NCBI RefSeq assembly: GCF_003148775.1
Contig: NZ_QGGW01000001.1
Coordinates: 930,001-994,000, forward strand
From: Roseicyclus mahoneyensis
Lineage (GTDB): Bacteria; Pseudomonadota; Alphaproteobacteria; Rhodobacterales; Rhodobacteraceae
Length of the DNA stretch: 64,000 nt
Direction: 5' to 3'
In this document: piece by piece, positions 8,851 to 18,770 of the stretch
Numbering within the stretch: the stretch's first letter is position 1
Layout of the letters: each line of letters starts with the position of its first letter
Notes under the pieces: generated by a model
The model's database searches: none
Told to the model about the DNA's origin: nothing
Seen by the model: the letters and a program-made list of their open reading frames with translations, nothing else
Made by a program: the position numbers and the translations under genes

Positions 8851-10332
8851 ATGGATGCCCTCCCCCGTCACCCTTTCGACCCGAGTGACGACGACAAGCT
8901 GCGCGAGGAATGCGGCGTTTTCGGCGTGATCGGCGTGTCGGACGCGGCGAATTTCATCGCGCTAGGTCTGCATGCGCTCCAGCATCGCGGGCAAGAGGCG
9001 GGCGGGATCGTGACGCACGACCCCGAACACGGATTTTCCTCGGCGCGCCGCTTTGGCCTTGTGCGGGACAGTTTCACCTCGGCCAGCATCATGGACACGC
9101 TGCCCGGTGAAATCGGCATCGGGCATGTGCGCTATTCCACCGCCGGGTCCAAAGGCGCGACCCAGATCCGCGACGTGCAGCCCTTCTTCGGCGAATTTGC
9201 CATGGGCGGCGCCGCGATTGCACATAACGGCAATATCGTGAACGCCGATGCGCTGCGCCGCGAGCTGATCGAGCGCGGCTCGATCTTCCAGTCTTCCTCG
9301 GACAGCGAATGCATCATCCACCTGATGGCGCGCTCGCTGCAGCGCACCATCCCCGAGCGGATGAAGGACGCGCTGCGCCGCGTCGAGGGCGCGTTTTCCA
9401 TCGTGGCGATGACGCGCACCAAGCTGATCGGCGTGCGCGACCCGCTGGGCGTGCGGCCGCTGGTGCTGGGCCGGCTTGGCGATGGCTACGCGCTGTCGTC
9501 GGAGACCTGCGCGCTCGACATCATCGGAGCGGATTACCTGCGCGAGATCGAGCCGGGCGAGATGGTCGTGATCACCGGCGACAAGGTCGAAAGCTTCAAG
9601 CCCTTCGAGCGGCAGTCCCCGCGCTTTTGCATTTTTGAGCACGTCTATTTCTCCCGCCCCGACAGCATCATCGGGACCAAATCGGTCTACGAGACGCGCG
9701 AGGCGATCGGCCGCGAACTGGCCAAGGAGGCGCCGGTAGACGCCGATCTGGTTTGCCCCGTGCCCGATTCAGGGACGCCCGCCGCCATCGGTTATTCGCT
9801 GGAAAGCGGCATTCCCTATGCGATGGGGATCATCCGCAACCAATACATGGGCCGGACCTTCATCGAGCCGACCGAGCAGATCCGCAACATGGGCGTGCGG
9901 TTGAAACTGAACGTGAACCGCGCGCTCATTCGCGGCAAACGGGTGATCTTGGTCGACGACTCCGTGGTGCGCGGCACGACCTCGCGCAAGATCAAGGAGA
10001 TGATCCTTGATGCAGGTGCGGCCGAGGTGCATTTCCGCATCGCCTCGCCGCCGACCGCATGGCCCTGTTTTTACGGCGTCGACACGCCCGAGCGCGAGAA
10101 GCTTCTGGCGGCGACCATGTCCGAGGATGAGATGCGCGTGCATCTGGGTGTTGCCTCGCTGCGCTTCATCTCTCTTGATGGCCTCTACCGTGCGGTGGGC
10201 GTGGCAGGCGGGCGCGACGCCCGGCAGCCTGCTTATTGCGACGCCTGTTTCTCGGGCGATTACCCGGTGAAACCGACCGACCAGATGGCGCGCGGGTTCA
10301 AGCTGGCGGATGCCGTCGAACCGGCCGAGTGA
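8851..10332 (+). CDS. purF: Amidophosphoribosyltransferase
   Basis: A 493-residue enzyme for the first committed step of purine synthesis, converting PRPP and glutamine to phosphoribosylamine. The glutaminase nucleophile is Cys21 in EECGVFGVIG, to be exposed by propeptide cleavage. The GLHALQHRGQEA block follows. The PRPP motif VILVDDSVVRGTTS is at about 366-379. Several in-frame upstream starts exist (8788, 8821, 8824). ATG 8851 has GGAG 11 bases upstream and gives a family-like N-terminus. The stop overlaps the next gene (TGATG). Confidence 0.95.
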   Translation: MDALPRHPFDPSDDDKLREECGVFGVIGVSDAANFIALGLHALQHRGQEAGGIVTHDPEHGFSSARRFGLVRDSFTSASIMDTLPGEIGIGHVRYSTAGSKGATQIRDVQPFFGEFAMGGAAIAHNGNIVNADALRRELIERGSIFQSSSDSECIIHLMARSLQRTIPERMKDALRRVEGAFSIVAMTRTKLIGVRDPLGVRPLVLGRLGDGYALSSETCALDIIGADYLREIEPGEMVVITGDKVESFKPFERQSPRFCIFEHVYFSRPDSIIGTKSVYETREAIGRELAKEAPVDADLVCPVPDSGTPAAIGYSLESGIPYAMGIIRNQYMGRTFIEPTEQIRNMGVRLKLNVNRALIRGKRVILVDDSVVRGTTSRKIKEMILDAGAAEVHFRIASPPTAWPCFYGVDTPEREKLLAATMSEDEMRVHLGVASLRFISLDGLYRAVGVAGGRDARQPAYCDACFSGDYPVKPTDQMARGFKLADAVEPAE

Positions 10333-10937
10333 TGCTCAAACTGTTCCGGCGCAACAAGGGGCCGAAACCGATCCCCGATGATGAACTTGCCCGGCGTCTG
10401 ACAGCGCCCGGCTATCGCTGCGCGTGCTGCAACGAAGTGGTGGATGCGGCGCATGCAGTGCGCCTGCGCCCCTTCGGCTGGACCCATCCGCCCGCCCCGC
10501 AGCCCGACAGCGCCTTTGACGGCGGCGGCGACATCATCACCGAACGCTATGCGCGCCGGGGCCGCGACCTGCTGGTGCGCGCGCATCTGCCGATCCCGGT
10601 AAGGGGCACGGATGAGCATGTCTTCCTGAGCGTCTGGGCCAATGTCTCGATCGGAGATTTCGCGCGCTTCCGGTCCGCGCAGGGGCGGGGCGATGCAGAC
10701 CGGTTGGGCGATCTCTTCGGCTGGCTCTATTGCCGTATCCCGGCGTCATCCGGGCCGGTGCTGACCAAGGGCGTGATCGTGCCCGTGGGCGGGGGCGGCG
10801 TGCCCGTCTACTGGATCACGGACGAGAAACATCCGCTCTTTCCCGCGCAACAAGACGGCGGGATGAGCGCGCCGGACATCGTGGTGCTCTACGAGGATCT
10901 GGGCGCTAATGAGGTGCTGAAGCATTTGCGCAGCTGA
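10332..10937 (+). CDS. DUF2199 domain protein
   Basis: A 201-residue cytosolic protein. It has a CACC cysteine pair near residue 30 and the segment HLPIPVRGTDEHVFLSVWAN, which fit DUF2199, a family of unknown function. Its ATG overlaps the purF stop, so it is translated from the purF message. No catalytic role can be assigned. A strong hairpin follows 17 bases after its stop. Confidence 0.7.
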   Translation: MLKLFRRNKGPKPIPDDELARRLTAPGYRCACCNEVVDAAHAVRLRPFGWTHPPAPQPDSAFDGGGDIITERYARRGRDLLVRAHLPIPVRGTDEHVFLSVWANVSIGDFARFRSAQGRGDADRLGDLFGWLYCRIPASSGPVLTKGVIVPVGGGGVPVYWITDEKHPLFPAQQDGGMSAPDIVVLYEDLGANEVLKHLRS

Positions 10938-10954
10938 TTTCGCAAAACGAAAAA

Positions 10955-10974
10955 GGCCGCCCCCGCGGGCGGCC
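10955..10974. terminator. Bidirectional terminator between DUF2199 gene and bioY
   Basis: GGCCGCCC (10955-10962) and GGGCGGCC (10967-10974) form a perfect 8-bp stem with a 4-base loop. A-rich sequence lies on the left and a short T/C run on the right. It sits between two convergent genes and could end transcription from both. Confidence 0.8.
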
Positions 10975-10997
10975 CTTCCCAAGCTCTGCCTTGCGTT

Positions 10998-11600
10998 TCA
11001 GGCGCGGCGCTTGAGCACCGACCACGCCCCGGTCACGACCAGCGCGGCGATCACGGCCTTCAGCGCGTCGCCCAGCAGGAAGGGCGCGACAAAGGCCCCC
11101 CAGTAGAAGGCGGCGTCGCGCGCAACCCATCCAGCCTCGAGACCAGCCGCACCGGCCACCGCCATCGGCCAGAGGATCCCCGGCACATACAAAAGCGCCG
11201 AGGCCACCAGCGCCACCGCAGCCGTCGAGACGACACCGCGCGCAAGGCCCTTTTCTGCAGCATAGCCCGCAAGCCAGGCCAGACCCACGAAACCGATCAG
11301 GAAACCGCCGGTCGGACCCGTCAGGCCCGCAATCCCCGGCAAGGTCGAGGGGGTAAAGACCGGCAGACCCATCGCGCCCTGCGCCAGATAGACAATCACC
11401 GTCGCGGCCCCCAACCGGCTGCCCATGCCAAAGCCCACCAGCAAGATCGCCAATGTCTGCATCGACACCGGCACCGGCCACATCGGCACCGTGACCTTGG
11501 CCGCGGCCGCGATGAACAGCGCGCCCAACAGGACCAAAGCCACCTTTTTCAGCGTGCCCTGATCCCCGATCGTCGCGGAAAGTAGTGTGTCGCGGCCCAT
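10998..11600 (-). CDS. bioY: Biotin transporter BioY
   Basis: A 200-residue membrane protein, the biotin-binding S component of an ECF transporter. It has six hydrophobic segments and the BioY blocks VPMWPVPVSMQTLA, LPVFTPS, and GPTGGFLIGF. No BioM/BioN energising subunits are adjacent. Some BioY proteins work alone or share an ECF module encoded elsewhere. The ATG at 11600 is the natural start; the much longer upstream frame is antisense to the SDR gene. Confidence 0.92.
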   Translation of the reverse strand: MGRDTLLSATIGDQGTLKKVALVLLGALFIAAAAKVTVPMWPVPVSMQTLAILLVGFGMGSRLGAATVIVYLAQGAMGLPVFTPSTLPGIAGLTGPTGGFLIGFVGLAWLAGYAAEKGLARGVVSTAAVALVASALLYVPGILWPMAVAGAAGLEAGWVARDAAFYWGAFVAPFLLGDALKAVIAALVVTGAWSVLKRRA

Positions 11601-11738
11601 GGTCGCCTCCGTGCAAGGGTCGAAAATACCGTTGCTCCGGGTATCCTCGTGCGGCAGGCCCAAGTCAAGCGCGCCGCACCGCCGCAGACCTGTCGCGGGC
11701 TCTTGCGTTTCGGGCGTGAAAGGGGCAACTGGCGCGCC

Positions 11739-12401
11739 ATGGAAAAGCCTTTTGATGGACAGATCGCACTGGTGACCGGCGCATCCCGCGGGATCGGTGC
11801 GGCCAGCGCCGAATGGCTGGCGATGCGCGGCGCGCATGTGGTGGCGGTCGCGCGCACCGTGGGCGGCCTCGAGGAGCTGGACGACCGCATCAAGGCGCTT
11901 GGCGGCGAGGCGACGCTGGCGCCCATGGACATCACCAATGAGGCCGCGATGGCGCATCTGTGCCGGTCCATCCACGACCGCTGGGGCCGGGCCGATATCT
12001 GGGTGCATTCGGCGATCCATGTCAGCGCGCTGACGCCCGCCCCGCAGATCACCGCCAAGGATCTGGACCGTGGCATCGCCACCAACATCCGCGCGCTGTC
12101 GCGGCTTGTGGGGTTCGTCGACCCGCTCATCGCACCCTCGGCCAAGCCGCAGGCGGTGTTCTTCGACGACCGATGGGACGAAAAATATGCCGGGTCCTAT
12201 GCCATGTCCAAGGCGGCGCAGCGCGCCTTGATCCAGTCGTGGCAGGCCGAAACGGCGAAATTCCCGCTCTCGGTGCATCTGCTGCAGCCAAACCCCATGC
12301 CGACCGCCGTGCGCGGGCGCTTCTACCCCGGCGAGGATCGGAGCCACCTCAGCCATCCGCGCGACGAGGCGGCGCGGCTGTTGCCGGTTTTGCTGGGCTA
12401 A
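11739..12401 (+). CDS. Short-chain dehydrogenase/reductase
   Basis: A 220-residue cytosolic SDR enzyme. The nucleotide-binding motif TGASRGIG is near residue 13 and the catalytic YAMSK (Tyr-x-x-x-Lys) is near residue 155. The usual NAG-type motif is replaced by HSAIHVSAL. Substrate is unknown. The ATG at 11739 begins the Rossmann strand directly. It is followed 17 bases later by the GNAT gene. Confidence 0.85.
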   Translation: MEKPFDGQIALVTGASRGIGAASAEWLAMRGAHVVAVARTVGGLEELDDRIKALGGEATLAPMDITNEAAMAHLCRSIHDRWGRADIWVHSAIHVSALTPAPQITAKDLDRGIATNIRALSRLVGFVDPLIAPSAKPQAVFFDDRWDEKYAGSYAMSKAAQRALIQSWQAETAKFPLSVHLLQPNPMPTAVRGRFYPGEDRSHLSHPRDEAARLLPVLLG

Positions 12402-12418
12402 ACGCGCGGCCCTGTGCC

Positions 12419-12949
12419 TTGATCCGCATCCGCGCCGCCCACGCCATTGAGGCAGAGCGACTGGCGCGGCTGCATGTGGCCGTCTGGCGCGACACCTACG
12501 GCCACATCGCACCACCCGAGGCGTACCGGCTGCTCGATGAGACGCGCCGCCTGCCCTATTGGCGCGCCACGCTGGCCTCGGGCGAGCCTACCACGGGGGC
12601 CATGCTCGCCGAACGGTCCGGCGATATCCTCGGACTTGTCAGCTTTGGCTCGCCTAGCCAGCCCGCGCTGAGCGGCGCTGTCGAGATCAAGCACCTTTAT
12701 GTCTTGGCCCAAGCGCGGGGCGCGGGTCTTGGCGCGCGCTTGCTGCTGGGCGCCCTCGACCATTTTCGCGGCCTTGGCCTGCCTGATGCGTGCCTTGCGG
12801 TGGTCGCGGCCAATACCCGCGCGCGGACATTCTACGCCGCCATGGGCGGGACGGAAACAGGTGCCTTCATCGACGCAGGCCCCCTTTGGCGGTCGGAAAA
12901 CGTCATTGTCAGATGGCAGCTGGGCGCCCCCCGCACCGGCCAAGCCTAG
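12419..12949 (+). CDS. GNAT family N-acetyltransferase
   Basis: A 176-residue acetyl-CoA-dependent acetyltransferase. The acetyl-CoA loop QARGAGLGARLLLGAL is at about 98-113, preceded by the strand EIKHLYVL. The conserved N...AR.FY segment (ANTRARTFYAAMGG) follows. The best start is a TTG at 12419; no in-frame ATG fits. Its stop overlaps that of zapA, which converges, by 4 bases. The substrate cannot be told from sequence. Confidence 0.8.
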   Translation: MIRIRAAHAIEAERLARLHVAVWRDTYGHIAPPEAYRLLDETRRLPYWRATLASGEPTTGAMLAERSGDILGLVSFGSPSQPALSGAVEIKHLYVLAQARGAGLGARLLLGALDHFRGLGLPDACLAVVAANTRARTFYAAMGGTETGAFIDAGPLWRSENVIVRWQLGAPRTGQA

Positions 12950-13359
12950 GCGCGGCGCGCGTCCAGTTCGTCGGCGATGGCCTCGGCGCGCGCGGCAAGT
13001 TCGGCCAGACCGTCGGTGAAGCGGTCGGGCAGTTCCGTACGCGGGCCCGCATCTTGCAACTCGCCGATGCGCCGCGCGCGGTCGGCCAGACGTTCCTCGG
13101 CCGAGGCAAGGGATTTTTCCTGCGCCGCGATCCGGCCCTGCAGGGTCTTGATCTCATCCTCCAGCGCGGCGGTCTTGTCGGCCAGCATCAGCCCCGCCAT
13201 GAGCAGCATCCGGTCGGCGGGCATCCGCCCGATCTGGCCAAGGATCACCGCCGCCTCGGTGTCGAGCATCTTGGCGGCCGCCTGCAGATAGGGTTCTTCC
13301 CCGTCCTGACAGGCGACGGCAAATTGCCGCCCCCCGATCTCGATCTGAACCTCAGGCAT
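12946..13359 (-). CDS. zapA: Cell division protein ZapA
   Basis: A 137-residue FtsZ-ring stabiliser. The N-terminal ZapA head has VQIEIGGRQFAVAC and the helix AAKMLDTEAAVI, then LLMAGLMLADK. A long charged coiled coil covers about 65-110. It overlaps the upstream coiled-coil gene by 8 bases, so both are one transcript. Confidence 0.85.
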   Translation of the reverse strand: MPEVQIEIGGRQFAVACQDGEEPYLQAAAKMLDTEAAVILGQIGRMPADRMLLMAGLMLADKTAALEDEIKTLQGRIAAQEKSLASAEERLADRARRIGELQDAGPRTELPDRFTDGLAELAARAEAIADELDARRA

Positions 13360-14113
13360 GTCCGCTCTCCCCTGCCCCGGCGCGATCGAGATCGGCCAAG
13401 ATGCGTTCCAGTTCCGCTGCCTCCGAGGCGCGCGCGGCCTTGAGCGCGTCCAGCTCCACCACCAGCGCCTTGTTCAACACCGTCGGATCGCCCGCGTTCT
13501 CGCCACGCAGGCGGGCGAGATTCTTGGTCAGCCGCTCGTTGATCGTGCGCAGTTCCTGCACCTCGGCGCGCAACGCCATGGCGCGGTCGTCGGGGCCCAT
13601 GCCGCCCGCCGCCTGCAATTCCTCGGCGATGTCGCGCGCCTCGTCGCGTTCGGCGATGGCCTCGGCGCGTTCGGCGCGCAGGCGGGCCACCCGCCCCTCC
13701 AGATCGGCGACCTGCGCGGTCAGCCTGTCGATCTTGTCGTCACGCGCCGGGTCGGCGGCCTGTGCGGCCACGGCGGCCAGATCGGCGTTCAGCGCCTCGA
13801 TCCGCGCATCCCGCTCGGCACGTTCGGCGGACAGGCGTTCCACCTGAGCTTCGAGCGCCGTGATGAGGGACGTGCTATCGTCCAATTCCGCTGTGCCGGA
13901 CTGCGCGGCCAGATAGGCCTCCAACTCGGCCGCGCGCGCCTCGGCGGCCTCGGCGCGGATCAGCGCATCCTCGAAGGCACCCGAGGTGATGCCCGGATCC
14001 TCGACCGGCGCGATCACCTGCGTCTCGCCCAGACCCACCGCGATACGGTCCAGCGCGGCGGCCAGCCGCGCCTCGAGCGTCGAAAGTTTCTCGAATTCGG
14101 CGTTGTCGCCCAT
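13352..14113 (-). CDS. Coiled-coil protein upstream of zapA
   Basis: A 253-residue protein made almost entirely of Ala/Glu/Arg/Leu-rich heptads from about residue 50 to the end, with no signal peptide or membrane segment. It probably forms a long coiled coil. Overlap with zapA suggests a role with the division ring, but this is inference from position. It is divergent from tkt. Confidence 0.72.
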   Translation of the reverse strand: MGDNAEFEKLSTLEARLAAALDRIAVGLGETQVIAPVEDPGITSGAFEDALIRAEAAEARAAELEAYLAAQSGTAELDDSTSLITALEAQVERLSAERAERDARIEALNADLAAVAAQAADPARDDKIDRLTAQVADLEGRVARLRAERAEAIAERDEARDIAEELQAAGGMGPDDRAMALRAEVQELRTINERLTKNLARLRGENAGDPTVLNKALVVELDALKAARASEAAELERILADLDRAGAGESGHA

Positions 14114-14376
14114 TGGTGCCTGCGCCCCCGGTCATTGGTCGGCCCGTCCCTGCCCGAGATCGCGGCCTGCATCCTTGCGCGTGTAGCGAATCGCAATTCC
14201 CCCCGATTTGCAAGACCCGCGGCACCCCGCCTGCGCGCGCAGCAGCCCATTCGCGTGGTTTCGCCGCCCTTTCGGTTGCGCCGCCCCCCGCCTCTGGTAA
14301 GAGACGGGCGACACGCGCCGGGACACTCGCGCCCGCCGCCCCCTTGCAAAGCTGCCTGACGAAGGACCGACGCGCC

Positions 14377-16392
14377 ATGGATCTGACCGCGCTTGCCACC
14401 GCCCACCCCGACCACTGGCGCCGCGCCGCCTGCATCCGCACGCTGACGCTCGATGCCGTCGCGGCTGCAAATTCGGGCCACTCGGGCATGCCGATGGGCA
14501 TGGCCGATGTCGCCACCGTTCTGTTCGACAAACACCTGAGCTTTGATGCAAGCGCCCCCGACTGGCCCAACCGCGACCGCTTCATCTTGTCGGCGGGCCA
14601 TGGGTCGATGCTGCTTTACGCGCTGCTCTACCTCACCGGCTCGCCCGACATGACGCTGGAGCAGGTGAAGAACTTCCGCCAATTGGGCGCGATCACCGCG
14701 GGGCATCCGGAATACGGCCACGCACAAGGCATCGAGACCACGACCGGTCCCTTGGGTCAGGGCATTGCCAACGCCGTGGGCTTCGCCATGGCCGAGGAAT
14801 TCCTGCGTGCCAAATGGGGCAAGCGGGTCATCGACCATTACACCTGGTGCATCGCCGGCGACGGCTGCCTGATGGAGGGTGTCAGCCAGGAGGCCATCGC
14901 GCTGGCGGGCCGTCAGGAACTGTCGCGCCTGATCGTGATGTGGGATGACAACGGCATCACCATCGACGGCAAGGTGTCGATTTCCGACCGCACCGACCAG
15001 AAGGCGCGCTTTGCCGCCAGCGGATGGGATGTGTTCGAGGTCGACGGCCATGACCCCGTGGCGATCGATGGTGCGATCACGGCGGCTAAGGCATCCCCCC
15101 GCCCCGCCATGATCGCGTGCAAGACCCATATCGCGCTGGGACATGCCGCGCAGGATACCGCAAAGGGCCATGGCGCGCTGACCGACGCCAAGCAGTTGCA
15201 GGCGGCCAAGGACGCCTATGGCTGGCCGCACGGCCCCTTCGAGATCCCCGCCGATCTGAAAAGCTGGTGGGAGAGCGTCGGCGCCAAAGGCCGCGAGGCG
15301 CGGAAAGAGTGGGAGACGCAATTCGCGCTGCTGTCCGATGGCAAGAAGGCCGAGTTCACACGCGCCTTTGCCCTTGAGCTGCCGAAAAAGCTGTCGGCAA
15401 CGATCAAGGCGCTGAAAAAGCAGCATTCCGACAACGCCCCCAAGGTCGCGACCCGTCAGGCCAGCCAGATGGCGCTGGAGGTCATCAACCCGATCTTGGG
15501 CGAACATCTGGGCGGCTCGGCCGACCTGACCGGGTCGAACAACACCGATACCGCGGACTTGGGCGTCTTCAGCCCCGAGGACCGCAAGGGCCGCCACGTG
15601 CATTACGGCATCCGCGAACACGGGATGGCCGCGGCGATGAACGGCATGGCGCTGCATGGCGGCGTGCGCCCCTATGGCGGCACCTTCATGGTCTTCACCG
15701 ATTACGCCCGGCCCGCGATGCGGCTTGCCTCGCTGATGGGGTTGCCGGTGACCTATGTGATGACCCATGACAGCATCGGTCTGGGCGAGGATGGGCCGAC
15801 CCACCAGCCGGTCGAGCATCTGACGATGATGCGCGCCACGCCCAACCTTCTGGTGATGCGCCCCGCCGACGCGGTCGAGACCGCCGAAGCGTGGGAGGTT
15901 GCCTTGATGCAAAAGACCACGCCGAGCGTACTGGCGCTGAGCCGTCAGGCGCTGCCGACGCTGCGCACGGAGCATAAGGCCAAGAACATGGTCGCCCAAG
16001 GCGCCTATGTTCTGGCCGAGGCGACGGGCAAGCGGCAGGCGATCTTGCTCGCCACCGGCTCCGAGGTCGCCATCGCGATGGAGGCGCGAGCTTTGTTGGA
16101 GGCCGAAGGGATCGGCACCCGTGTAGTCTCCATGCCCTGCTGGGAAATCTTCGAGGAAACCGACGAAGCCTACCGCAAGCGCGTGTTGCCCGCGGGCCCG
16201 GTGCGGGTGGCGGTCGAAGCCGCGATCCGCTTTGGCTGGGACCGTTGGCTGTTCGGCGAGCGGGGACGCCGCGAGAAATCGGGCTTCGTCGGCATGCACG
16301 GGTTCGGGGCATCCGCGCCCGCGGGCGATTTGTACAAGCATTTCGGCATCACCGCCGAAGCGGTGGCCGAGAAGGTCAAATCGCTGTTGTGA
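14377..16392 (+). CDS. tkt: Transketolase
   Basis: A 671-residue thiamine-diphosphate enzyme of the pentose phosphate/Calvin pathways. It starts [18 protein letters not shown] and shows [14 protein letters not shown], the TPP motif GDGCLMEG near 162, the catalytic region [13 protein letters not shown], and [18 protein letters not shown]. It is full length. The usual gap neighbour does not follow; tkt converges with purN across a large inverted repeat. Confidence 0.95.
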   Translation: MDLTALATAHPDHWRRAACIRTLTLDAVAAANSGHSGMPMGMADVATVLFDKHLSFDASAPDWPNRDRFILSAGHGSMLLYALLYLTGSPDMTLEQVKNFRQLGAITAGHPEYGHAQGIETTTGPLGQGIANAVGFAMAEEFLRAKWGKRVIDHYTWCIAGDGCLMEGVSQEAIALAGRQELSRLIVMWDDNGITIDGKVSISDRTDQKARFAASGWDVFEVDGHDPVAIDGAITAAKASPRPAMIACKTHIALGHAAQDTAKGHGALTDAKQLQAAKDAYGWPHGPFEIPADLKSWWESVGAKGREARKEWETQFALLSDGKKAEFTRAFALELPKKLSATIKALKKQHSDNAPKVATRQASQMALEVINPILGEHLGGSADLTGSNNTDTADLGVFSPEDRKGRHVHYGIREHGMAAAMNGMALHGGVRPYGGTFMVFTDYARPAMRLASLMGLPVTYVMTHDSIGLGEDGPTHQPVEHLTMMRATPNLLVMRPADAVETAEAWEVALMQKTTPSVLALSRQALPTLRTEHKAKNMVAQGAYVLAEATGKRQAILLATGSEVAIAMEARALLEAEGIGTRVVSMPCWEIFEETDEAYRKRVLPAGPVRVAVEAAIRFGWDRWLFGERGRREKSGFVGMHGFGASAPAGDLYKHFGITAEAVAEKVKSLL

Positions 16393-16398
16393 TTGGGT

Positions 16399-16467
16399 GG
16401 TGCGCCGTGACAGGCGCACCCTACCGGCAACCGGGACGAATGTAGGGTGCGCCTGTCACGGCGCACC
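16399..16467. repeat. 26-bp perfect inverted repeat between tkt and purN
   Basis: The left arm (16399-16424) and right arm (16442-16467) are perfect reverse complements over 26 bases with a 17-base loop. Each arm itself contains GGTGCGCC...GGCGCACC, a second palindrome, and ends in CACCCTAC/GTAGGGTG. The element may act as a terminator for the convergent tkt and purN genes. It resembles REP-type GTAGGGTG repeats of proteobacteria. Confidence 0.85.
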
Positions 16468-16475
16468 TTTCCGTT

Positions 16476-17066
16476 TCACAGATCGACCCGATCCCGATCC
16501 CCCGCCGCGAACCGCCTCAGCACCATCGGATACAACCGATGTTCCTGCTCCAGCACGCGGGCGGCAAGCCGCTCGGGCGTATCGCCCACCTCGACCGGCA
16601 CCCGCGCCTGTCCGAGGATCGGGCCGCCGTCCAGTTCCGCCGTCACCTCGTGCACGGTGCAACCCGCCTCGGCATCGCCTGCCTCGATGGCGCGCTGATG
16701 GGTGTGCAGGCCACGATACTTGGGCAGCAGCGATGGGTGTATGTTCAGCATCCGTCCTTGCCAGCGGGTCACGAACCCCTCGGTCAGCACGCGCATGAAC
16801 CCCGCAAGGCAGATGATGTCTGGCGCATATCCCTTCAGCACCCGGGTCAATTCGCTCTCGAATGCCGCGCGGTCCTTGCCGAACGGGCGGTGATCGACGA
16901 CGGCGGTCGGGATGCCCATCGCCTCGGCCCGCGCCAGCCCGCCGGCCGCCGGATCATTGGCCAGGACCAAGCAGGGCCGCGCCGGGTGATCAGCGGTCAT
17001 GGACCGGGCAAGCGTCACCATGTTCGACCCGCCGCCCGAGATCAGGATGGCAACGCGCTTGGTCAA
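16476..17066 (-). CDS. purN: Phosphoribosylglycinamide formyltransferase
   Basis: A 196-residue enzyme that transfers a formyl group from 10-formyl-THF to GAR in purine synthesis. It shows [11 protein letters not shown] at the N-terminus, the active-site block [12 protein letters not shown] near residue 105, and the downstream LDGGPILGQ. The start is a TTG at 17066 that overlaps the purM stop as TTGA, a less common version of the ATGA coupling. No in-frame ATG is near. It ends 9 bases from the inverted repeat. Confidence 0.93.
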   Translation of the reverse strand: MTKRVAILISGGGSNMVTLARSMTADHPARPCLVLANDPAAGGLARAEAMGIPTAVVDHRPFGKDRAAFESELTRVLKGYAPDIICLAGFMRVLTEGFVTRWQGRMLNIHPSLLPKYRGLHTHQRAIEAGDAEAGCTVHEVTAELDGGPILGQARVPVEVGDTPERLAARVLEQEHRLYPMVLRRFAAGDRDRVDL

Positions 17067-18112
17067 GCAAGCGCACCCGTATAGCTGACGCCCGCGCCGG
17101 GCGCGACATGGCCCAGACGATGCACGCTCTCCCCCGCGTCGGACAGCAGCGCCGCCAGCGCCTCGGCCCGATCCTCGGCCACGACCAGAACCATGCCGAT
17201 CCCGGCGTTGAAGGTCTTGAGCATCTCGGCCTCGGCCAGCCCACCCTCGGCGGCAAGCCACTGGAACACTGGCGGCAACGACCAGCTGCCAAGGTCGATC
17301 TCGGCCCCCAGCCCCTCGGGCAGGACACGCGGCAGGTTCTCCGTCAACCCGCCGCCGGTGATATGGGCCAGCCCATGCACGCCCCCTGCCCGGATCGCGG
17401 CGAGCGCCGGCTTGACGTAAAGCCGCGTCGGCGCCAGCAGCGCGCGCCCCAAGGGGCCATCGGCAAAGGGCGCGGGCGCATCCCACGCCAGACCCGAGCG
17501 TTCCACGATGCGGCGCACCAGCGAATAGCCGTTGGAATGGACTCCGTCCGACGCCAGCCCCAGCAGCACATCGCCCGCCACCACGCCCGCGGGCAACGCC
17601 GCACCACGGTTCATTGCACCAACGGCAAAGCCCGCAAGGTCGAAATCGCCGGGCGCATACATCCCCGGCATCTCGGCCGTCTCGCCGCCGACAAGCGCGC
17701 AGCCCGACAGGCGGCAACCCAGCGCGATACCCTCGACGATACGCGCGGCGGCGTCGACCTCGAGTTTTCCGGTGGCGAAATAGTCGAGGAAAAACAGGGG
17801 CTCCGCGCCTTGGCACACCAGATCGTTCACGCACATCGCGACAAGGTCGATGCCGATCGTGTCAAACTCGCCGGTGTCGATGGCGATCTTGAGCTTGGTG
17901 CCCACCCCGTCGGTCGCGGCCACAAGGATCGGGTCGTCATAGCCCGCAGCCTTGAGATCGAACAGCGCGCCGAACCCGCCAAGCCCGCTCATCACGCCGG
18001 GCCGCGCGGTGGCAGCGGCGGCGGGCTTGATCCGGTCGACCAGTGCGTTGCCCGCGTCGATATCGACGCCCGCCTCTGCATAGGTGAGGCCATTCTTGCG
18101 GTCGGTCATCAA
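17063..18112 (-). CDS. purM: Phosphoribosylformylglycinamidine cyclo-ligase
   Basis: A 349-residue AIR synthase that closes the imidazole ring with ATP. Family blocks are [48 protein letters not shown] and [16 protein letters not shown]. It is full length and is coupled to purN by a 4-base overlap. Confidence 0.95.
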   Translation of the reverse strand: MMTDRKNGLTYAEAGVDIDAGNALVDRIKPAAAATARPGVMSGLGGFGALFDLKAAGYDDPILVAATDGVGTKLKIAIDTGEFDTIGIDLVAMCVNDLVCQGAEPLFFLDYFATGKLEVDAAARIVEGIALGCRLSGCALVGGETAEMPGMYAPGDFDLAGFAVGAMNRGAALPAGVVAGDVLLGLASDGVHSNGYSLVRRIVERSGLAWDAPAPFADGPLGRALLAPTRLYVKPALAAIRAGGVHGLAHITGGGLTENLPRVLPEGLGAEIDLGSWSLPPVFQWLAAEGGLAEAEMLKTFNAGIGMVLVVAEDRAEALAALLSDAGESVHRLGHVAPGAGVSYTGALA

Positions 18113-18172
18113 AGGCGCTCCTTCTCGGATTTGGGAGAGGCCCTAGCAAGGCCGCGCGGCCCCGTCCATGTG

Positions 18173-18580
18173 TCAGTTGCCCGGCCGACCCGGACCCTTG
18201 ACCGAGCGTTGCCCGATCCACAGAAACAGCGCCATCATCGCGGCCGTGGGCGCGATCAGCAGGGCGACCTGCCGCAGCCCCTCTGGGTCGGCCAGAAGCG
18301 CACGCATCGGCGCCAGAAAGATAACCGGCAAGATCACCTGCACCGTGATGAAGATCGACAGGCACAGGCCCCAAATCGCTGCCCAATCCTTGAGGTGCAA
18401 GGCGCGGGTCGCGCGCCGGACAGCCTGCATGCCGACATCGGTAAGCGGCGCCGCGGCAAGGATCACGCCCGTCGCCGCCGAATTGGGCAGGCCCGCGACC
18501 TGAACCAGCAAACCGAAGAGCACGCGCAGACCGATCAGCCAGGCCAGATAGCGCAGCGCGAGCAAGGACAGGGGCGGCAT
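18173..18580 (-). CDS. Small hypothetical membrane protein
   Basis: A 135-residue protein with three or four hydrophobic segments (LLALRYLAWLIGLRVLFG, NSAATGVILAAAPL, ICLS-type helix GLCLSIFITVQVILPVIF, and VALLIAPTAAMMALFLW). It has features of the ABZJ_00895-type membrane family, but the match is weak. It lies upstream of purM on the same strand with a 60-base gap. The ATG at 18580 is chosen over a GC-rich extension full of arginine. Confidence 0.55.
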   Translation of the reverse strand: MPPLSLLALRYLAWLIGLRVLFGLLVQVAGLPNSAATGVILAAAPLTDVGMQAVRRATRALHLKDWAAIWGLCLSIFITVQVILPVIFLAPMRALLADPEGLRQVALLIAPTAAMMALFLWIGQRSVKGPGRPGN

Positions 18581-18655
18581 CGGCGGGGTTCTCCGTCTGG
18601 GGCGCATTGCCCGAGGCAATAGGTCAGGATCGGGTCCGGAGCAAGCGAGGGGCGC

Positions 18656-18683
18656 TTGACGGGGGGGGAGCGTCTGGTAATCC
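18656..18683 (+). promoter_or_regulatory. Putative promoter of the CAU tRNA
   Basis: TTGACG at 18656-18661 and TAATCC at 18678-18683, spaced 16 bases, end 10 bases before the mature tRNA. The position fits a stable-RNA promoter. Confidence 0.45.
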
Positions 18684-18693
18684 GTGGCTTGGG

Positions 18694-18770
18694 GGGCCTG
18701 TAGCTCAATTGGTTAGAGCAGAGCGCTCATAACGCTTTGGTTGCGGGTTCAAGTCCTGCCGGGCCTACCA
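18694..18770 (+). tRNA. tRNA with CAU anticodon (probably tRNA-Ile2)
   Basis: A 77-nt cloverleaf with a GGGCCTG acceptor, D arm GCTC/GAGC, anticodon stem GAGCG/CGCTT enclosing CTCATAA, T arm with GTTCAAGTC, and encoded CCA. The anticodon CAU could be elongator Met or lysidine-modified Ile2. The TTCAAGTCC T loop and the variable region TTGGTTGC resemble E. coli ileX more than metT, so Ile2 is favoured. It lacks initiator features. Confidence 0.9.

Noticed and set aside
11601-11738. BioR-type operator upstream of bioY
   Set aside because: I looked for the TTATC-type palindrome expected for BioR and found no convincing match.
12900-12950. 6S RNA gene next to zapA
   Set aside because: In many proteobacteria ssrS lies downstream of zapA, but here the GNAT gene converges directly with a 4-base overlap, leaving no room.
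14014-16419. 801-residue minus-strand ORF
   Set aside because: Antisense to tkt, with low-complexity composition and no domain.
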